A stretch of 39,299 nucleotides of DNA from a virus. A program made the position numbers and the translations under genes. Under the pieces are notes generated by a model that did not search any database, had not been told where the DNA came from, and saw only the letters and a list, made by a program, of their open reading frames with translations. Within the stretch, counting starts at the first letter, position 1, and every line of letters starts with the position of its first letter. Below are positions 29,650 to 38,202 of this stretch, piece by piece. Location of the stretch: positions 1 to 39,299 of IMG/VR virus record IMGVR_UViG_3300021471_000003; one strand, given 5' to 3'.

Positions 29650-30087
29650 ATGACAAGCAATGTTATACTACAAAAGGATGGAGTTCAATTAACTATTGAT
29701 ACTTATGGAGAGCCAGAGCATAACTTGGTTAAAAAGCTAACATCTATAACAACTCCAACACAGAAACAGAATTGGGGTTCAGGACCTCAAAATACTAAAA
29801 TATTAGATTTGCTTATAATAGAAGAAAGATTCAATTTTGATGGTTATATATCACAAGGTGCATACTCTGGAGATACTCATTCAGACATTGCAGACAGGAA
29901 AGATGATTTAGTAAACATGTTCAAAGCTGGTGGGGTTATCACAGTTCAATGGGATGGTAAGACATTCACTGCTAATATGGAAAAGCTTAACGTAAGAAAA
30001 GTCATTGATGATGATAACTCTGATAAATATGATGGTGAAGTTGGGTATATTGTTAAATTCACACTAATAAAAGGGGTAGATATGTGA
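29650..30087 (+). CDS. Distal tail or baseplate protein
   Basis: 145 residues from ATG at 29650. Beta-rich: VILQKDGVQLTIDTYGEPEH, LLIIEERFNFDGYISQGAYS, GGVITVQWDGKTFTANMEKL. Place after the tape measure is where distal tail proteins lie. The sequence does not show a diagnostic motif. Its stop overlaps the next start (TGATG). Confidence 0.6.
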   Translation: MTSNVILQKDGVQLTIDTYGEPEHNLVKKLTSITTPTQKQNWGSGPQNTKILDLLIIEERFNFDGYISQGAYSGDTHSDIADRKDDLVNMFKAGGVITVQWDGKTFTANMEKLNVRKVIDDDNSDKYDGEVGYIVKFTLIKGVDM

Positions 30088-33000
30088 TGTCACGAAGAAT
30101 CTATTTTGAGACAGTAAAACGTTGGCTTGTAGAGATGTCTATGGTAGGCGTTCCTCTCATCATTGGTATCTTTGCCTTCTTAGCATTAACAGGCTCTATT
30201 ACAATCACAGGATACTCAGGAGATCTTAAATGTGCAGGGACACCTGATAATCCTTGCATTGCATATATAAACTTCACAGCTAATGAGGACATATATATCT
30301 ATCCAGAAGGGTATGATCCTTTTGGCAGAGACCAAGTAGCAATACTGTTCAAGCCAAGAGTAAAATCATGGAAACTCCAACGTAGCTGGGGAGATTCTTG
30401 GAGGACTATCTATCTTAACAAGACATGGTCAAAAAGGGTTAAATATGCTGTAAAATTCAGTAAAGGTAGGAATTATAGCATACGTATTATAGCAGAGAAG
30501 TTTAACCCTGAAGACGAGATTAAATGGTCAGTAGGACCTCTTGATCCAACATTTCTTCCTGTGTATGAGAAAGATATTGTCAAGAGCAGTAAGATAGTCT
30601 GGGAAGATCCTTTAACAGCTTGTGTTTACAGAGAATATACTAATCCAACAGAACTTAAATATAAGCCAAAATTAAAGCCTGTGGCAAGAGTTCTTTACGG
30701 ACAAATATCTCCTTACCAGAGTTTTGAGATCTATGTTCAGAACAAATCTATTGTGCCTTATTCGGAATGTTATTACACGACTTATACTAAAAAAGACATA
30801 AACGGAACATACAACACAACAAAAAGAATATGTACAACCAAATACAAAGAGCAAAGCGGGTGGATAAATTATACTGAAGGTTTTGTGTTTGAACCAGGAA
30901 AGACATACAAAATAAGACAATGCGTGCATAGGAAGAACGTACTTGATAATTTTGCAGTAGAATTACATATACCTTTCCTAGGTCATGAGCTTAGAAAATA
31001 CACCATAATAACAAGCTCTGGTTATAACGAAACGATGAATCAGAATGCACATTATTGGGATTTACATCAACTGTCTGATTCTTGGAACGGTGCAAACCTA
31101 GCAAATAATGGTGTTTCTGAAAGTTTTGATTATCCTATTTTTAATACGCATGGAGATTCTTCACCAAACTCAAGCAAATTTGTATCCTTAGAATTTGACC
31201 GCTTTGATGTGCAACCAGGAGCTACGCAAAACAATGATTATACATGGTCGGTTTGGGTTAATGTAAGTTCGTTTCCTTCAACTTATAGTGGAATCTTATC
31301 AATGAGAAATAGTTATATTCATGACATTTTACTTTATGCAAATCATTCCATATGTTACAACTTTAATGACGGTGCTGGAGCAAAAACTATTTGCAGTGAA
31401 GGCATAACTGCAGGGGAATGGTATCAATTCGCTGTCGTTAAATCATCTACAGAAGGTGTAAAAGTATATCTAAATGGCAGACTTAACGATTCAAACCCGT
31501 CTTGGACAAATTCTGCTGCAGCAATAAGTAAAGGAAGCAGAATTGGTGCATACAGCGGTGGTAGTGGTCCTATAAATTACTTTGATGGACAAATTGATGA
31601 AGTCAAGATATATAATGGTAAGACTTTCAAAGATGATGACATCTTACAAATTCATAATTATGGACATGTTAATGTGTATGGTCCTTACAATGCTTCAATA
31701 AATTTTAGTTATGTTGTTTTTGAAAGTGATTGTCCATCTGAGCACATACAAATCTCACGAAGTAATGAGAATTTCGTAAATCTTACAGGGATATATAATC
31801 ATACATTTGTAACAAAAAAAGACGGGTTTTATATAAGAATTTTAAATGATAGTTGTACATATGTTTGGATGAATGTTTCAGAAGACTCTCCTTATCAACC
31901 AATACAACAAATTAGCGTTGAATATAATTTAACAACTCTTAATGGGAATAAGTTTGAGATTGGCACACCTATAAATCTAAGCATAATAACTAATGATACA
32001 AGCATAGGATATTGTGTAAACATAAGTTCAATGACGGATACTTATTATTGTAATAATATAAACACATCAATACTTGCTAATGTATCATATCTAACAAGAG
32101 ATAAATTCAGTGATGGTGATAGAAGCAAGAGTCTTGACTATTCTTCACAACATGATCATAGTGTTTCAATGAACGTGTCTAAGTATGAAGAGCTTGAGGA
32201 TGGGTTATTCTTCTTTATAAATGTCATAGGCAGAATGTTCAATTTCTCAATCTTCTTAGGAGATAATAAGATTGTTGATACCAATAATTATATTAGCGGT
32301 GCTAATGAGCTAATAGACAGGCTTAGTGATGGTTCTACAAAAACAACATTATTCTTCCAAAGTGCAGACATAGAAACAATACATATAAACCATTCAGCAC
32401 AATCTTATGGAGACAGTAATGCAGATTGTAGTTTTATCATAACTTCTGTGCCGACAAACACTGAAACTTTCAGATTCTATGAAGGTTTTCTTAATGATAA
32501 CCATGTAACCCATTATAACAATGACTTGACACATACTTGGCTTTGGGAGAACTTCACAGACACGAACAGAGAAACATACTGGCAGAAAGGCACAGGAAGC
32601 AGTGGCTCTGGCGGATACTGTTCAGGCACACCAAGCAATTATCAGTTCACTTCTGATTCAAGATTATACGCTTTACAGGTAACATCTTGCTCAAGACCGA
32701 AGGATTGTTCGGATACAACCATCTATGATAAAAGCGTTACTGCATACACTTATTATGATGGTGACATAGATCTTAGCAATTATGATTATATAGAGCTAAA
32801 CTATACATATCTTGTTAGAGGAGGATGTAACACATATGCTAACCCTTACTGTACAGGCACATCAGCAACTTCTACAGGCTATGCATACTTATATCTTAGA
32901 GATTCTGATGGAGTACTCACAACCATAGATTCCAGGTCTGCGTATGGAGGGTGTACATCTGATGATGCAGACGATAACTCTGCAAGCGGTACTATGACGA

Positions 33001-34370
33001 TAATAATGAACAGGACAGAGAACTCTTCAACGTATGATGTTTATAAGAATGGAGTGTACTCAACATCCATAACTATTGACAAAAGTAAGAAGTATGGCTT
33101 CTATCTTAGAACTAAAGCCGTATCTTCAATAAAAATGGAAGGCACATCAAATGCTAACGCTTATAACTATCTATCATATATCCAGCTTGGTGGTATAGGG
33201 TTATACTTTAATGGAGAACCTTCGGATTATTATAACACTACTGTAAACTTCACAGCCTTAGATATTCATCAATTATCAACAGAGAAAATAATATCTGTAT
33301 ATTTCAAGGTTGATGCTTTCGAGCCTTCAGGATCTTCTATCAGATACTACATCAGTGATGATAATGGAACAACATGGAAACAAGCCTTTAATAACACTGT
33401 TACAAATTTTGATGGGACAAGCAATGTGCTTGCGTTTAAAGCAGATATTGATAGAGGCACTTCCACAGACACAAACCCACCACACATCATTAATTATTTG
33501 CTCGACATAAAGAATATCTATCCTTCAAACATAGAGGTTGATGCTGGTGGTGATGGTGTGTATGAATGGAATATGACAGGTAATGTCACAGAATCAACAA
33601 CATACAATGTTACCTTCACATGTGATTCATTGGATGTTAATAGGAATCAGTATTGTGATGTTAATACAGAGCTATTCTGTGATAATGTGCCGATAAATAT
33701 TAAGAGTGATACAGCAGGCATGCTTAATATATCTGACATAAACATACCAATGAACATCTCAAGAATACTTATTATTAAAGACAATGTTTCGAAGATAGTA
33801 AAAGATAATCCTACACAGGTTAATTTCACAATCTATGGCATAAACGGAACTTTGACAATAAGACCATCATGGAAATATATTGGTGATGGTGATGTAATAT
33901 TTACTGTGTATAATGAGTCATATCCTAATAGCACAGTAACCCTATCAGTGCCTGTAAGGTATAGTAATTGGAACTATAGCTTACCAAGCGGGGTTAATTA
34001 TATAGAGTTCATGCCAAGAACACCCAGTGATAAGAACGTAGAACCTTTCGGACAGGATTCAAACACACCATTGCTTAACATAACCATGCTTGGAGCTACA
34101 GACCCAATGAATTTCTCAATACTTATCAATGATAGCTTGCCTTGTGTAACCTTAGCAGTATCAACAGATAATAATGTAAACAATGCTATCAAGCTAAGCT
34201 CAGAGAACACGTGGTATCAATTGCTTAGCAGCAAATCCTTATTATACAACACAGGACTTTGGTTCTGGGCTAATTATAGCTGTAGCTATACTAATTGGTA
34301 TATGTTCGAGCCAGAGTTTTATTTCAGAGGTTGTTGTGAAGATTGTACATGTTCAGAGGCTTTGAGTTAA
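30087..34370 (+). CDS. Large tail adhesin with LamG domain
   Basis: 1,427 residues, ATG at 30087. An N-terminal hydrophobic span (MVGVPLIIGIFAFLALTGSI) may be a signal anchor. A beta domain follows (GTPDNPCIAYINFTANEDIY). The LamG/ConA-like domain lies at about residues 310-530 with YTWSVWVNVSSFPSTYSGIL, GEWYQFAVVKSSTEGVKVYL and FDGQIDEVKIYNGKTF. Further beta modules with many sequons and Cys pairs follow, ending RGCCEDCTCSEALS. Likely a glycosylated receptor-binding protein at the tail tip that binds surface glycans. Confidence 0.8.
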   Translation: MSRRIYFETVKRWLVEMSMVGVPLIIGIFAFLALTGSITITGYSGDLKCAGTPDNPCIAYINFTANEDIYIYPEGYDPFGRDQVAILFKPRVKSWKLQRSWGDSWRTIYLNKTWSKRVKYAVKFSKGRNYSIRIIAEKFNPEDEIKWSVGPLDPTFLPVYEKDIVKSSKIVWEDPLTACVYREYTNPTELKYKPKLKPVARVLYGQISPYQSFEIYVQNKSIVPYSECYYTTYTKKDINGTYNTTKRICTTKYKEQSGWINYTEGFVFEPGKTYKIRQCVHRKNVLDNFAVELHIPFLGHELRKYTIITSSGYNETMNQNAHYWDLHQLSDSWNGANLANNGVSESFDYPIFNTHGDSSPNSSKFVSLEFDRFDVQPGATQNNDYTWSVWVNVSSFPSTYSGILSMRNSYIHDILLYANHSICYNFNDGAGAKTICSEGITAGEWYQFAVVKSSTEGVKVYLNGRLNDSNPSWTNSAAAISKGSRIGAYSGGSGPINYFDGQIDEVKIYNGKTFKDDDILQIHNYGHVNVYGPYNASINFSYVVFESDCPSEHIQISRSNENFVNLTGIYNHTFVTKKDGFYIRILNDSCTYVWMNVSEDSPYQPIQQISVEYNLTTLNGNKFEIGTPINLSIITNDTSIGYCVNISSMTDTYYCNNINTSILANVSYLTRDKFSDGDRSKSLDYSSQHDHSVSMNVSKYEELEDGLFFFINVIGRMFNFSIFLGDNKIVDTNNYISGANELIDRLSDGSTKTTLFFQSADIETIHINHSAQSYGDSNADCSFIITSVPTNTETFRFYEGFLNDNHVTHYNNDLTHTWLWENFTDTNRETYWQKGTGSSGSGGYCSGTPSNYQFTSDSRLYALQVTSCSRPKDCSDTTIYDKSVTAYTYYDGDIDLSNYDYIELNYTYLVRGGCNTYANPYCTGTSATSTGYAYLYLRDSDGVLTTIDSRSAYGGCTSDDADDNSASGTMTIIMNRTENSSTYDVYKNGVYSTSITIDKSKKYGFYLRTKAVSSIKMEGTSNANAYNYLSYIQLGGIGLYFNGEPSDYYNTTVNFTALDIHQLSTEKIISVYFKVDAFEPSGSSIRYYISDDNGTTWKQAFNNTVTNFDGTSNVLAFKADIDRGTSTDTNPPHIINYLLDIKNIYPSNIEVDAGGDGVYEWNMTGNVTESTTYNVTFTCDSLDVNRNQYCDVNTELFCDNVPINIKSDTAGMLNISDINIPMNISRILIIKDNVSKIVKDNPTQVNFTIYGINGTLTIRPSWKYIGDGDVIFTVYNESYPNSTVTLSVPVRYSNWNYSLPSGVNYIEFMPRTPSDKNVEPFGQDSNTPLLNITMLGATDPMNFSILINDSLPCVTLAVSTDNNVNNAIKLSSENTWYQLLSSKSLLYNTGLWFWANYSCSYTNWYMFEPEFYFRGCCEDCTCSEALS

Positions 34371-34371
34371 A

Positions 34372-35832
34372 ATGGCAGTAAGAAGTTTAAAACATATGAA
34401 GGTAAGAAGCTGGATTCCTCCATTGAATGATGCAGTGTATAAAATCACTGTTGAACGTAGTGATGGGACTATAGATGACATAACCACCAAGATAAAATCT
34501 CTAGTCATAAAAGACGGTTCTACTGAGAGCATAGGTGGTTTTGAGGCTGAGGTGTTTAATGTCAATAACGAGTTCTCTGATAAATGGACAGGTAATGAGA
34601 TATTCAGATTTTATTGTGACTATGATACTACTGCTACAACATTACGATTCAGAGGTAGGATAGAAAAACCTTCGCATGCTGATAACATGATTAAGATTAA
34701 AGGCAGATCTGAAGCTGTAAGACTCAAAGATATAAGGGTCACAGGCACATACTCAAACATGACAACATCAGACATTCTGAAGTCTATCATTTTACAGTAT
34801 GCCTCAGATTTCACAACGAACAATGTCAAGACAGAATCTACTGTTGTAAGCGTGAATTGGTCAGAAAAACCATTCTTTGATTGTGTGGAAGAATTATGTG
34901 CATACTCAGGCTATGTTTTTTACATAGATTGTAATCTTGATTGTCATTACTTCTCAGAGGGTGAAGAACGTAATGTTAGTGAAGCCATTGTTGAAGGCAC
35001 AAATCTGTTCAATGTATCAGATTTTGCACCAGACATAACCCAAGTAAGGAATGTCATAAAAGTCTATGGTGCTATCATTGATGGGATACAGGTCTTATAT
35101 ACTGCTTCTGACTCTGAGTCTATAGCTAAATATGGAAGGAAGGAAGATCTTAGAAATAATGAGAACTTGACAACATATGAACAGGCTAAAGATTATGGTG
35201 ATTACTATCTGAACAAGCTTAAAGATCCTCCAATCGTTGGTAGCGTGACATCAAAACTGCTTGCTACTTTACAACCAGGTCAGTCAATAAACATATCCTC
35301 TCCCACTCATAACATTGCACCAAACAGTTATCTTATACTTGAGTATGAACATCATATAGAAGCCAGCAGTGGAAGGATATATACAAAGGTAACCATAAAC
35401 AAAGAACCGCAAAAGATAGAACATGTCTTAAAGAAAATAATACGGAAACAAGAAGATTCATCAGCCACCATTAGCAATCCATACCAGATGGAACACTCTT
35501 ATGATTTCTTGTTCAATGAAGACTCAGGCACACATTCAAGCACAGAAATCTCTGATGGTTATCTAAAACTTCAATCAGGAGAGACAAACGGTACTTGGAT
35601 AAGTGAAACAAGAACAACAACTTCTAATGTGAGTGAAGTATATTTAAAACTATACGGAGATAAGCTTGATAAAATAACCGTCTATGTTTCAGCAGATAAT
35701 GGTATTAATTACACTTCTGTAAATAGGGAAACACGCACAGATCTTGATTATCCAGGACAGAATCTTATTATCAGAGTCAGGATAATAGACCCAGATGCCA
35801 GGTTAGACAGTTTATCTTTACAATACAAGTAG
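34372..35832 (+). CDS. Tail hub/baseplate protein
   Basis: 486 residues, ATG at 34372. The N-terminal half has the fold signature of hub proteins (VYKITVERSDGTIDDITTKI, FRFYCDYDTTATTLRFRGRI, then MTTSDILKSIILQYASDFTT and the VFYIDCNLDCHYF segment). The later part is an added beta domain (SGETNGTWISETRTTTSNVS). It probably forms the tail-tip ring that holds the LamG adhesin. Two bases separate the genes. Confidence 0.7.
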   Translation: MAVRSLKHMKVRSWIPPLNDAVYKITVERSDGTIDDITTKIKSLVIKDGSTESIGGFEAEVFNVNNEFSDKWTGNEIFRFYCDYDTTATTLRFRGRIEKPSHADNMIKIKGRSEAVRLKDIRVTGTYSNMTTSDILKSIILQYASDFTTNNVKTESTVVSVNWSEKPFFDCVEELCAYSGYVFYIDCNLDCHYFSEGEERNVSEAIVEGTNLFNVSDFAPDITQVRNVIKVYGAIIDGIQVLYTASDSESIAKYGRKEDLRNNENLTTYEQAKDYGDYYLNKLKDPPIVGSVTSKLLATLQPGQSINISSPTHNIAPNSYLILEYEHHIEASSGRIYTKVTINKEPQKIEHVLKKIIRKQEDSSATISNPYQMEHSYDFLFNEDSGTHSSTEISDGYLKLQSGETNGTWISETRTTTSNVSEVYLKLYGDKLDKITVYVSADNGINYTSVNRETRTDLDYPGQNLIIRVRIIDPDARLDSLSLQYK

Positions 35833-35842
35833 GTGATGTACA

Positions 35843-36076
35843 TTGAATGACGAGAATAACAACGGGGATAAAACCTTCATACGAATAACTAATAGAATGA
35901 TTTATGACAAGATAGAAAATATTGAAAAACAGATCTCAGAGATTAAGAATAGTGTGGTAATGAAAACAGAATGTGCAACCATACGTAAACAGGCAAATTT
36001 CAATCTTAGATATGTTGTCTGGATATTTTTCAGTATAGCTGCAATAGCCATAAGCGTCTGGGCGGCTTTAAAATAG
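35843..36076 (+). CDS. XhlA-like coiled-coil membrane protein
   Basis: 77 residues with TTG start at 35843 after GGTGAT; the nearby ATG is out of frame. A coiled-coil (YDKIENIEKQISEIKNSVVM) precedes one C-terminal membrane span (YVVWIFFSIAAIAISVWAAL). This layout is that of XhlA-type hemolysin/holin-associated proteins. Likely part of the lysis or membrane-interaction set with the next gene. Confidence 0.65.
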   Translation: MNDENNNGDKTFIRITNRMIYDKIENIEKQISEIKNSVVMKTECATIRKQANFNLRYVVWIFFSIAAIAISVWAALK

Positions 36077-36088
36077 CGAGGTGATCAT

Positions 36089-36316
36089 ATGCCAAGAAAA
36101 GTTAAAAGTCCAAGCTTGTTCAAAGATCCGTTACACGCATTCAAAGGTTTCAAGCTAAGCAAAAATTTCTGGAGTGCTTTTAAGAATGCTGTATATGTGC
36201 TTGTTCCAGCATTCATAGCAGAGCTTGTAAGCAACAATATACTCTCTGCAGGCGTGGCTGGAGTAATAAGCTCAGCAATACTCAAAGCTATAGAATATGC
36301 TCTAAAAGAATATTAA
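36089..36316 (+). CDS. Small holin-like membrane protein
   Basis: 75 residues, ATG at 36089 after GAGGTGAT. A basic N-terminus is followed by two moderately hydrophobic helices (AVYVLVPAFIAELVSNNILS and AGVAGVISSAILKAIEYALK). Size and end-of-operon position fit a holin, but no family is recognised. It is the last rightward gene. Confidence 0.55.
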   Translation: MPRKVKSPSLFKDPLHAFKGFKLSKNFWSAFKNAVYVLVPAFIAELVSNNILSAGVAGVISSAILKAIEYALKEY

Positions 36317-36323
36317 TACTCAC

Positions 36324-36387
36324 AGACAGGAGTATGGAGACCCGCCCCTTGCCCACAAAAGCTAGTTCTCATAACATACTCCTGTCT
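36324..36387. terminator. Bidirectional terminator-like inverted repeat
   Basis: AGACAGGAGTATG (36324-36336) pairs exactly with CATACTCCTGTCT (36375-36387), a 13-bp stem with a 38-base GC-containing loop. It lies between the ends of the convergent blocks, with T-rich sequence on the right flank. Confidence 0.6.
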
Positions 36388-36389
36388 TC

Positions 36390-36830
36390 TTATATTCTTA
36401 TGAATCTATAAATCTCTTTACTTGAAGGTCTAAAAATCTTGTTTGTTTGTGGCTCTACAAGCCATACTCTTTCTCTCTCGTCAATGAAAAAGTTCAATGC
36501 ATGTGTTTGTGTCCATATCTCTCCCACAGCAAAATTACCAAGAAGAAGTCTCACTGTTGCCATAAATATCAATGCAAAATCGTCACAGTCATGCTTCTCT
36601 TTCTCATACTTCATATATTTAACTGGCATTAGTTTCACGATCTTCTCCATCATTGAATACTTCGGCAGATAGTACTCAGAATCTGCTATATGTATTTTAC
36701 TCGTCGGTGCATATCTATGCAGTATTCTTTGCACGTCTTCTATGGTAACCTTCTTGCCTTCTGTACTGACTATAAAAAACTTGTAAAGCAGCTTAATAAT
36801 ATTAAACAGTTTATTGATTGCTTTTTTCAT
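36390..36830 (-). CDS. Transglutaminase/papain-like cysteine peptidase candidate
   Basis: 146 residues from ATG at 36830 after GGTGGT. The N-terminus has a hydrophobic patch (LFNIIKLLYKFFIV). The core KHDCDDFALIF holds a probable catalytic Cys near residue 81, followed by THALNFFID with His and VEPQTNKIF with an acidic/Asn position. This Cys-His-(Asp/Glu) layout with CDDFA resembles transglutaminase-like peptidases of phages; pseudomurein endopeptidases of methanogen viruses share the superfamily. Substrate unknown. Possible lysis or envelope role given its place beside holin-like genes. Confidence 0.6.
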   Translation of the reverse strand: MKKAINKLFNIIKLLYKFFIVSTEGKKVTIEDVQRILHRYAPTSKIHIADSEYYLPKYSMMEKIVKLMPVKYMKYEKEKHDCDDFALIFMATVRLLLGNFAVGEIWTQTHALNFFIDERERVWLVEPQTNKIFRPSSKEIYRFIRI

Positions 36831-37119
36831 GTTTACCACCGTCTTTTATTGCATTATAGATATTAAGATACATATTGAATATTGTGTCTCCCATATCCAA
36901 CCTGTACATACATAATAATTTAAAAAATTCCTCTTCCCACATCTTATACTTCCATTCTTCTGTCTTTGGATTGCTTAGTATTCTTATGCAGTAATCAAGG
37001 TTATCTTTTTGGTAAGGGTGTTGTTCACTGTATATTGTCAATGCGATCTTATACTCCAAAGGTGTATAGTGTTTATTAACCTTCTCTTCGAGTCCCTCTG
37101 CATCTTCGATTTTGATCAT
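36811..37119 (-). CDS. Hypothetical helical protein
   Basis: 102 residues, ATG at 37119 directly abutting AGGAG, so spacing is short. Helical with aromatic residues (NKHYTPLEYKIALTIYSEQH, WKYKMWEEEFFKLLCMYRLD). It ends in a basic tail and overlaps the peptidase start by 20 bases. No family recognised. Confidence 0.6.
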   Translation of the reverse strand: MIKIEDAEGLEEKVNKHYTPLEYKIALTIYSEQHPYQKDNLDYCIRILSNPKTEEWKYKMWEEEFFKLLCMYRLDMGDTIFNMYLNIYNAIKDGGKHEKSNQ

Positions 37120-37195
37120 CTCCTGTGAATCTTATAAGGTATTCATTCTCCACCTCGCCCACAGGACCAAACATGTATAGATATTTATTTTTCAT
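37076..37195 (-). CDS. Very small hypothetical protein (39 aa)
   Basis: ATG at 37195 has GAGGG at seven-base spacing. The product MKNKYLYMFGPVGEVENEYL ends in a basic tail. It overlaps the start of the next gene by 44 bases and the end of the previous one by eleven; moderate support only. Confidence 0.4.
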   Translation of the reverse strand: MKNKYLYMFGPVGEVENEYLIRFTGDDQNRRCRGTRREG

Positions 37196-37448
37196 TGTCA
37201 TCCCTCTCAAAATAGAATTTAAGCTTTTTAAGTTTGGTATAGTAATCAAGAAGTCTTGACTGTGCATACTCGTAAGCCCATGTATCAACGTAACCGTCAG
37301 GTACGTTCTTTGCTTTATTATTCTCATACTCTCTTTTCCAGTACTCATATCCCATTATTGCTGCATCATCGCTTATCTCGCTTGCTATAAGACCTAGAAG
37401 TCTGTTTCTTCGTTTCTCGAACATTTCTACAATATCTACCAAACCCAT
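37185..37448 (-). CDS. Small hypothetical protein
   Basis: 87 residues, ATG at 37448 after GAGGTG. MGLVDIVEMFEKRRNRLLGL begins a helical N-terminus; Tyr-rich middle (DGYVDTWAYEYAQSRLLDYY). No family recognised. It overlaps the end of the nuclease-like gene by 13 bases. Confidence 0.6.
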   Translation of the reverse strand: MGLVDIVEMFEKRRNRLLGLIASEISDDAAIMGYEYWKREYENNKAKNVPDGYVDTWAYEYAQSRLLDYYTKLKKLKFYFERDDNEK

Positions 37449-37747
37449 TTGTACACACCTCTTTCATACACATAGAATGTTTTAATGTGATGATTATCAT
37501 AATGCCCAAGCCAACGTTTTCTTGCTTCTGAGAGCTGTTTTAAAGCCTTCTGACGGTGTTTTTTCTTATTAGTGGTTTTAAAAATCAAAACATAGTCTCT
37601 ATGGAAAGCTATGACGTCAGATTCAAGCACTCTGTTACCTAGATGAAACTTATAATTCCTAAAGATAACATAATCATTCTTGCTTGACATAAGTCTTCTT
37701 ACAATATTCTCTAACCCTTCATCATGTTTCTTCTCAGCCTTGTCCAT
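37436..37747 (-). CDS. Second PD-(D/E)XK-like protein
   Basis: 103 residues from ATG at 37747; an ATG at 37774 is possible but has no ribosome site and a larger overlap. ENIVRRLMSS (helix 1 Glu), ESDVIAFHRDYVLIFKTTNK and EARKRWLGHYD parallel the Hjc-like gene at 551-871: both share DV-[IV]-AF-x-x-DYV. Again the E-x-K position is changed (I-F-K). Likely a paralogue with a DNA-binding or altered catalytic role. Confidence 0.5.
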   Translation of the reverse strand: MDKAEKKHDEGLENIVRRLMSSKNDYVIFRNYKFHLGNRVLESDVIAFHRDYVLIFKTTNKKKHRQKALKQLSEARKRWLGHYDNHHIKTFYVYERGVYKWVW

Positions 37748-37901
37748 TCTTACCATCCAAGAAATATTCTCCATAAGGTAACGAATTATATGTTGTCTCA
37801 GAAGTCATAAACTCAATAGAATCTCCGTCAGGGAATTTAAAGGTAAGAAGATAAAACCCGTTCACGTATTGTTTTTTTATGATTTTTATTGAGCTACTCA
37901 T
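37734..37901 (-). CDS. Small hypothetical protein (55 aa)
   Basis: ATG at 37901 overlaps the previous stop by eight bases. The product MSSSIKIIKKQYVNGFYLLT continues with FKFPDGDSIEFMTSETTYNS, a small beta-rich sequence. Too short for common gene finders, but it fills the gap between two well-supported genes. No family recognised. Confidence 0.5.
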   Translation of the reverse strand: MSSSIKIIKKQYVNGFYLLTFKFPDGDSIEFMTSETTYNSLPYGEYFLDGKNGQG

Positions 37902-38202
37902 TTTTAAAACCTATCTTTTCTTTCGGAATGGCTTTGTAAACGACATCCTTCTTTTTATGGTCATAGTAGTATTTGATATAATGATCTTGTTTGTACAGTT
38001 TAAGCTTCTCAAGATTCCGTTTTATTTGTGTAATTTGACGATCATACTCTGTAATCTTCGCATTCACTTCTTTTATAAGTTTATATTTAGTATTATCCAA
38101 CAGATCTACATAAGAATAAATTATTCTATAGTATTCAGCCTCTGTAATCTCTTCTAATAATTCATCTTTATCCTCGTTTTGTAGTCCTTTTATATCTTTC
38201 AT
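37894..38202 (-). CDS. Coiled-coil hypothetical protein
   Basis: 102 residues, ATG at 38202 overlapping the phosphoesterase stop as ATGA, so translation is coupled. Long charged helices (EEITEAEYYRIIYSYVDLLD, AKITEYDRQITQIKRNLEKL) and a basic C-terminus. Such coils often accompany SbcD/Mre11-type phosphoesterases as partners, but this one is far too small to be an SbcC/Rad50. No family recognised. Confidence 0.6.
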   Translation of the reverse strand: MKDIKGLQNEDKDELLEEITEAEYYRIIYSYVDLLDNTKYKLIKEVNAKITEYDRQITQIKRNLEKLKLYKQDHYIKYYYDHKKKDVVYKAIPKEKIGFKNE

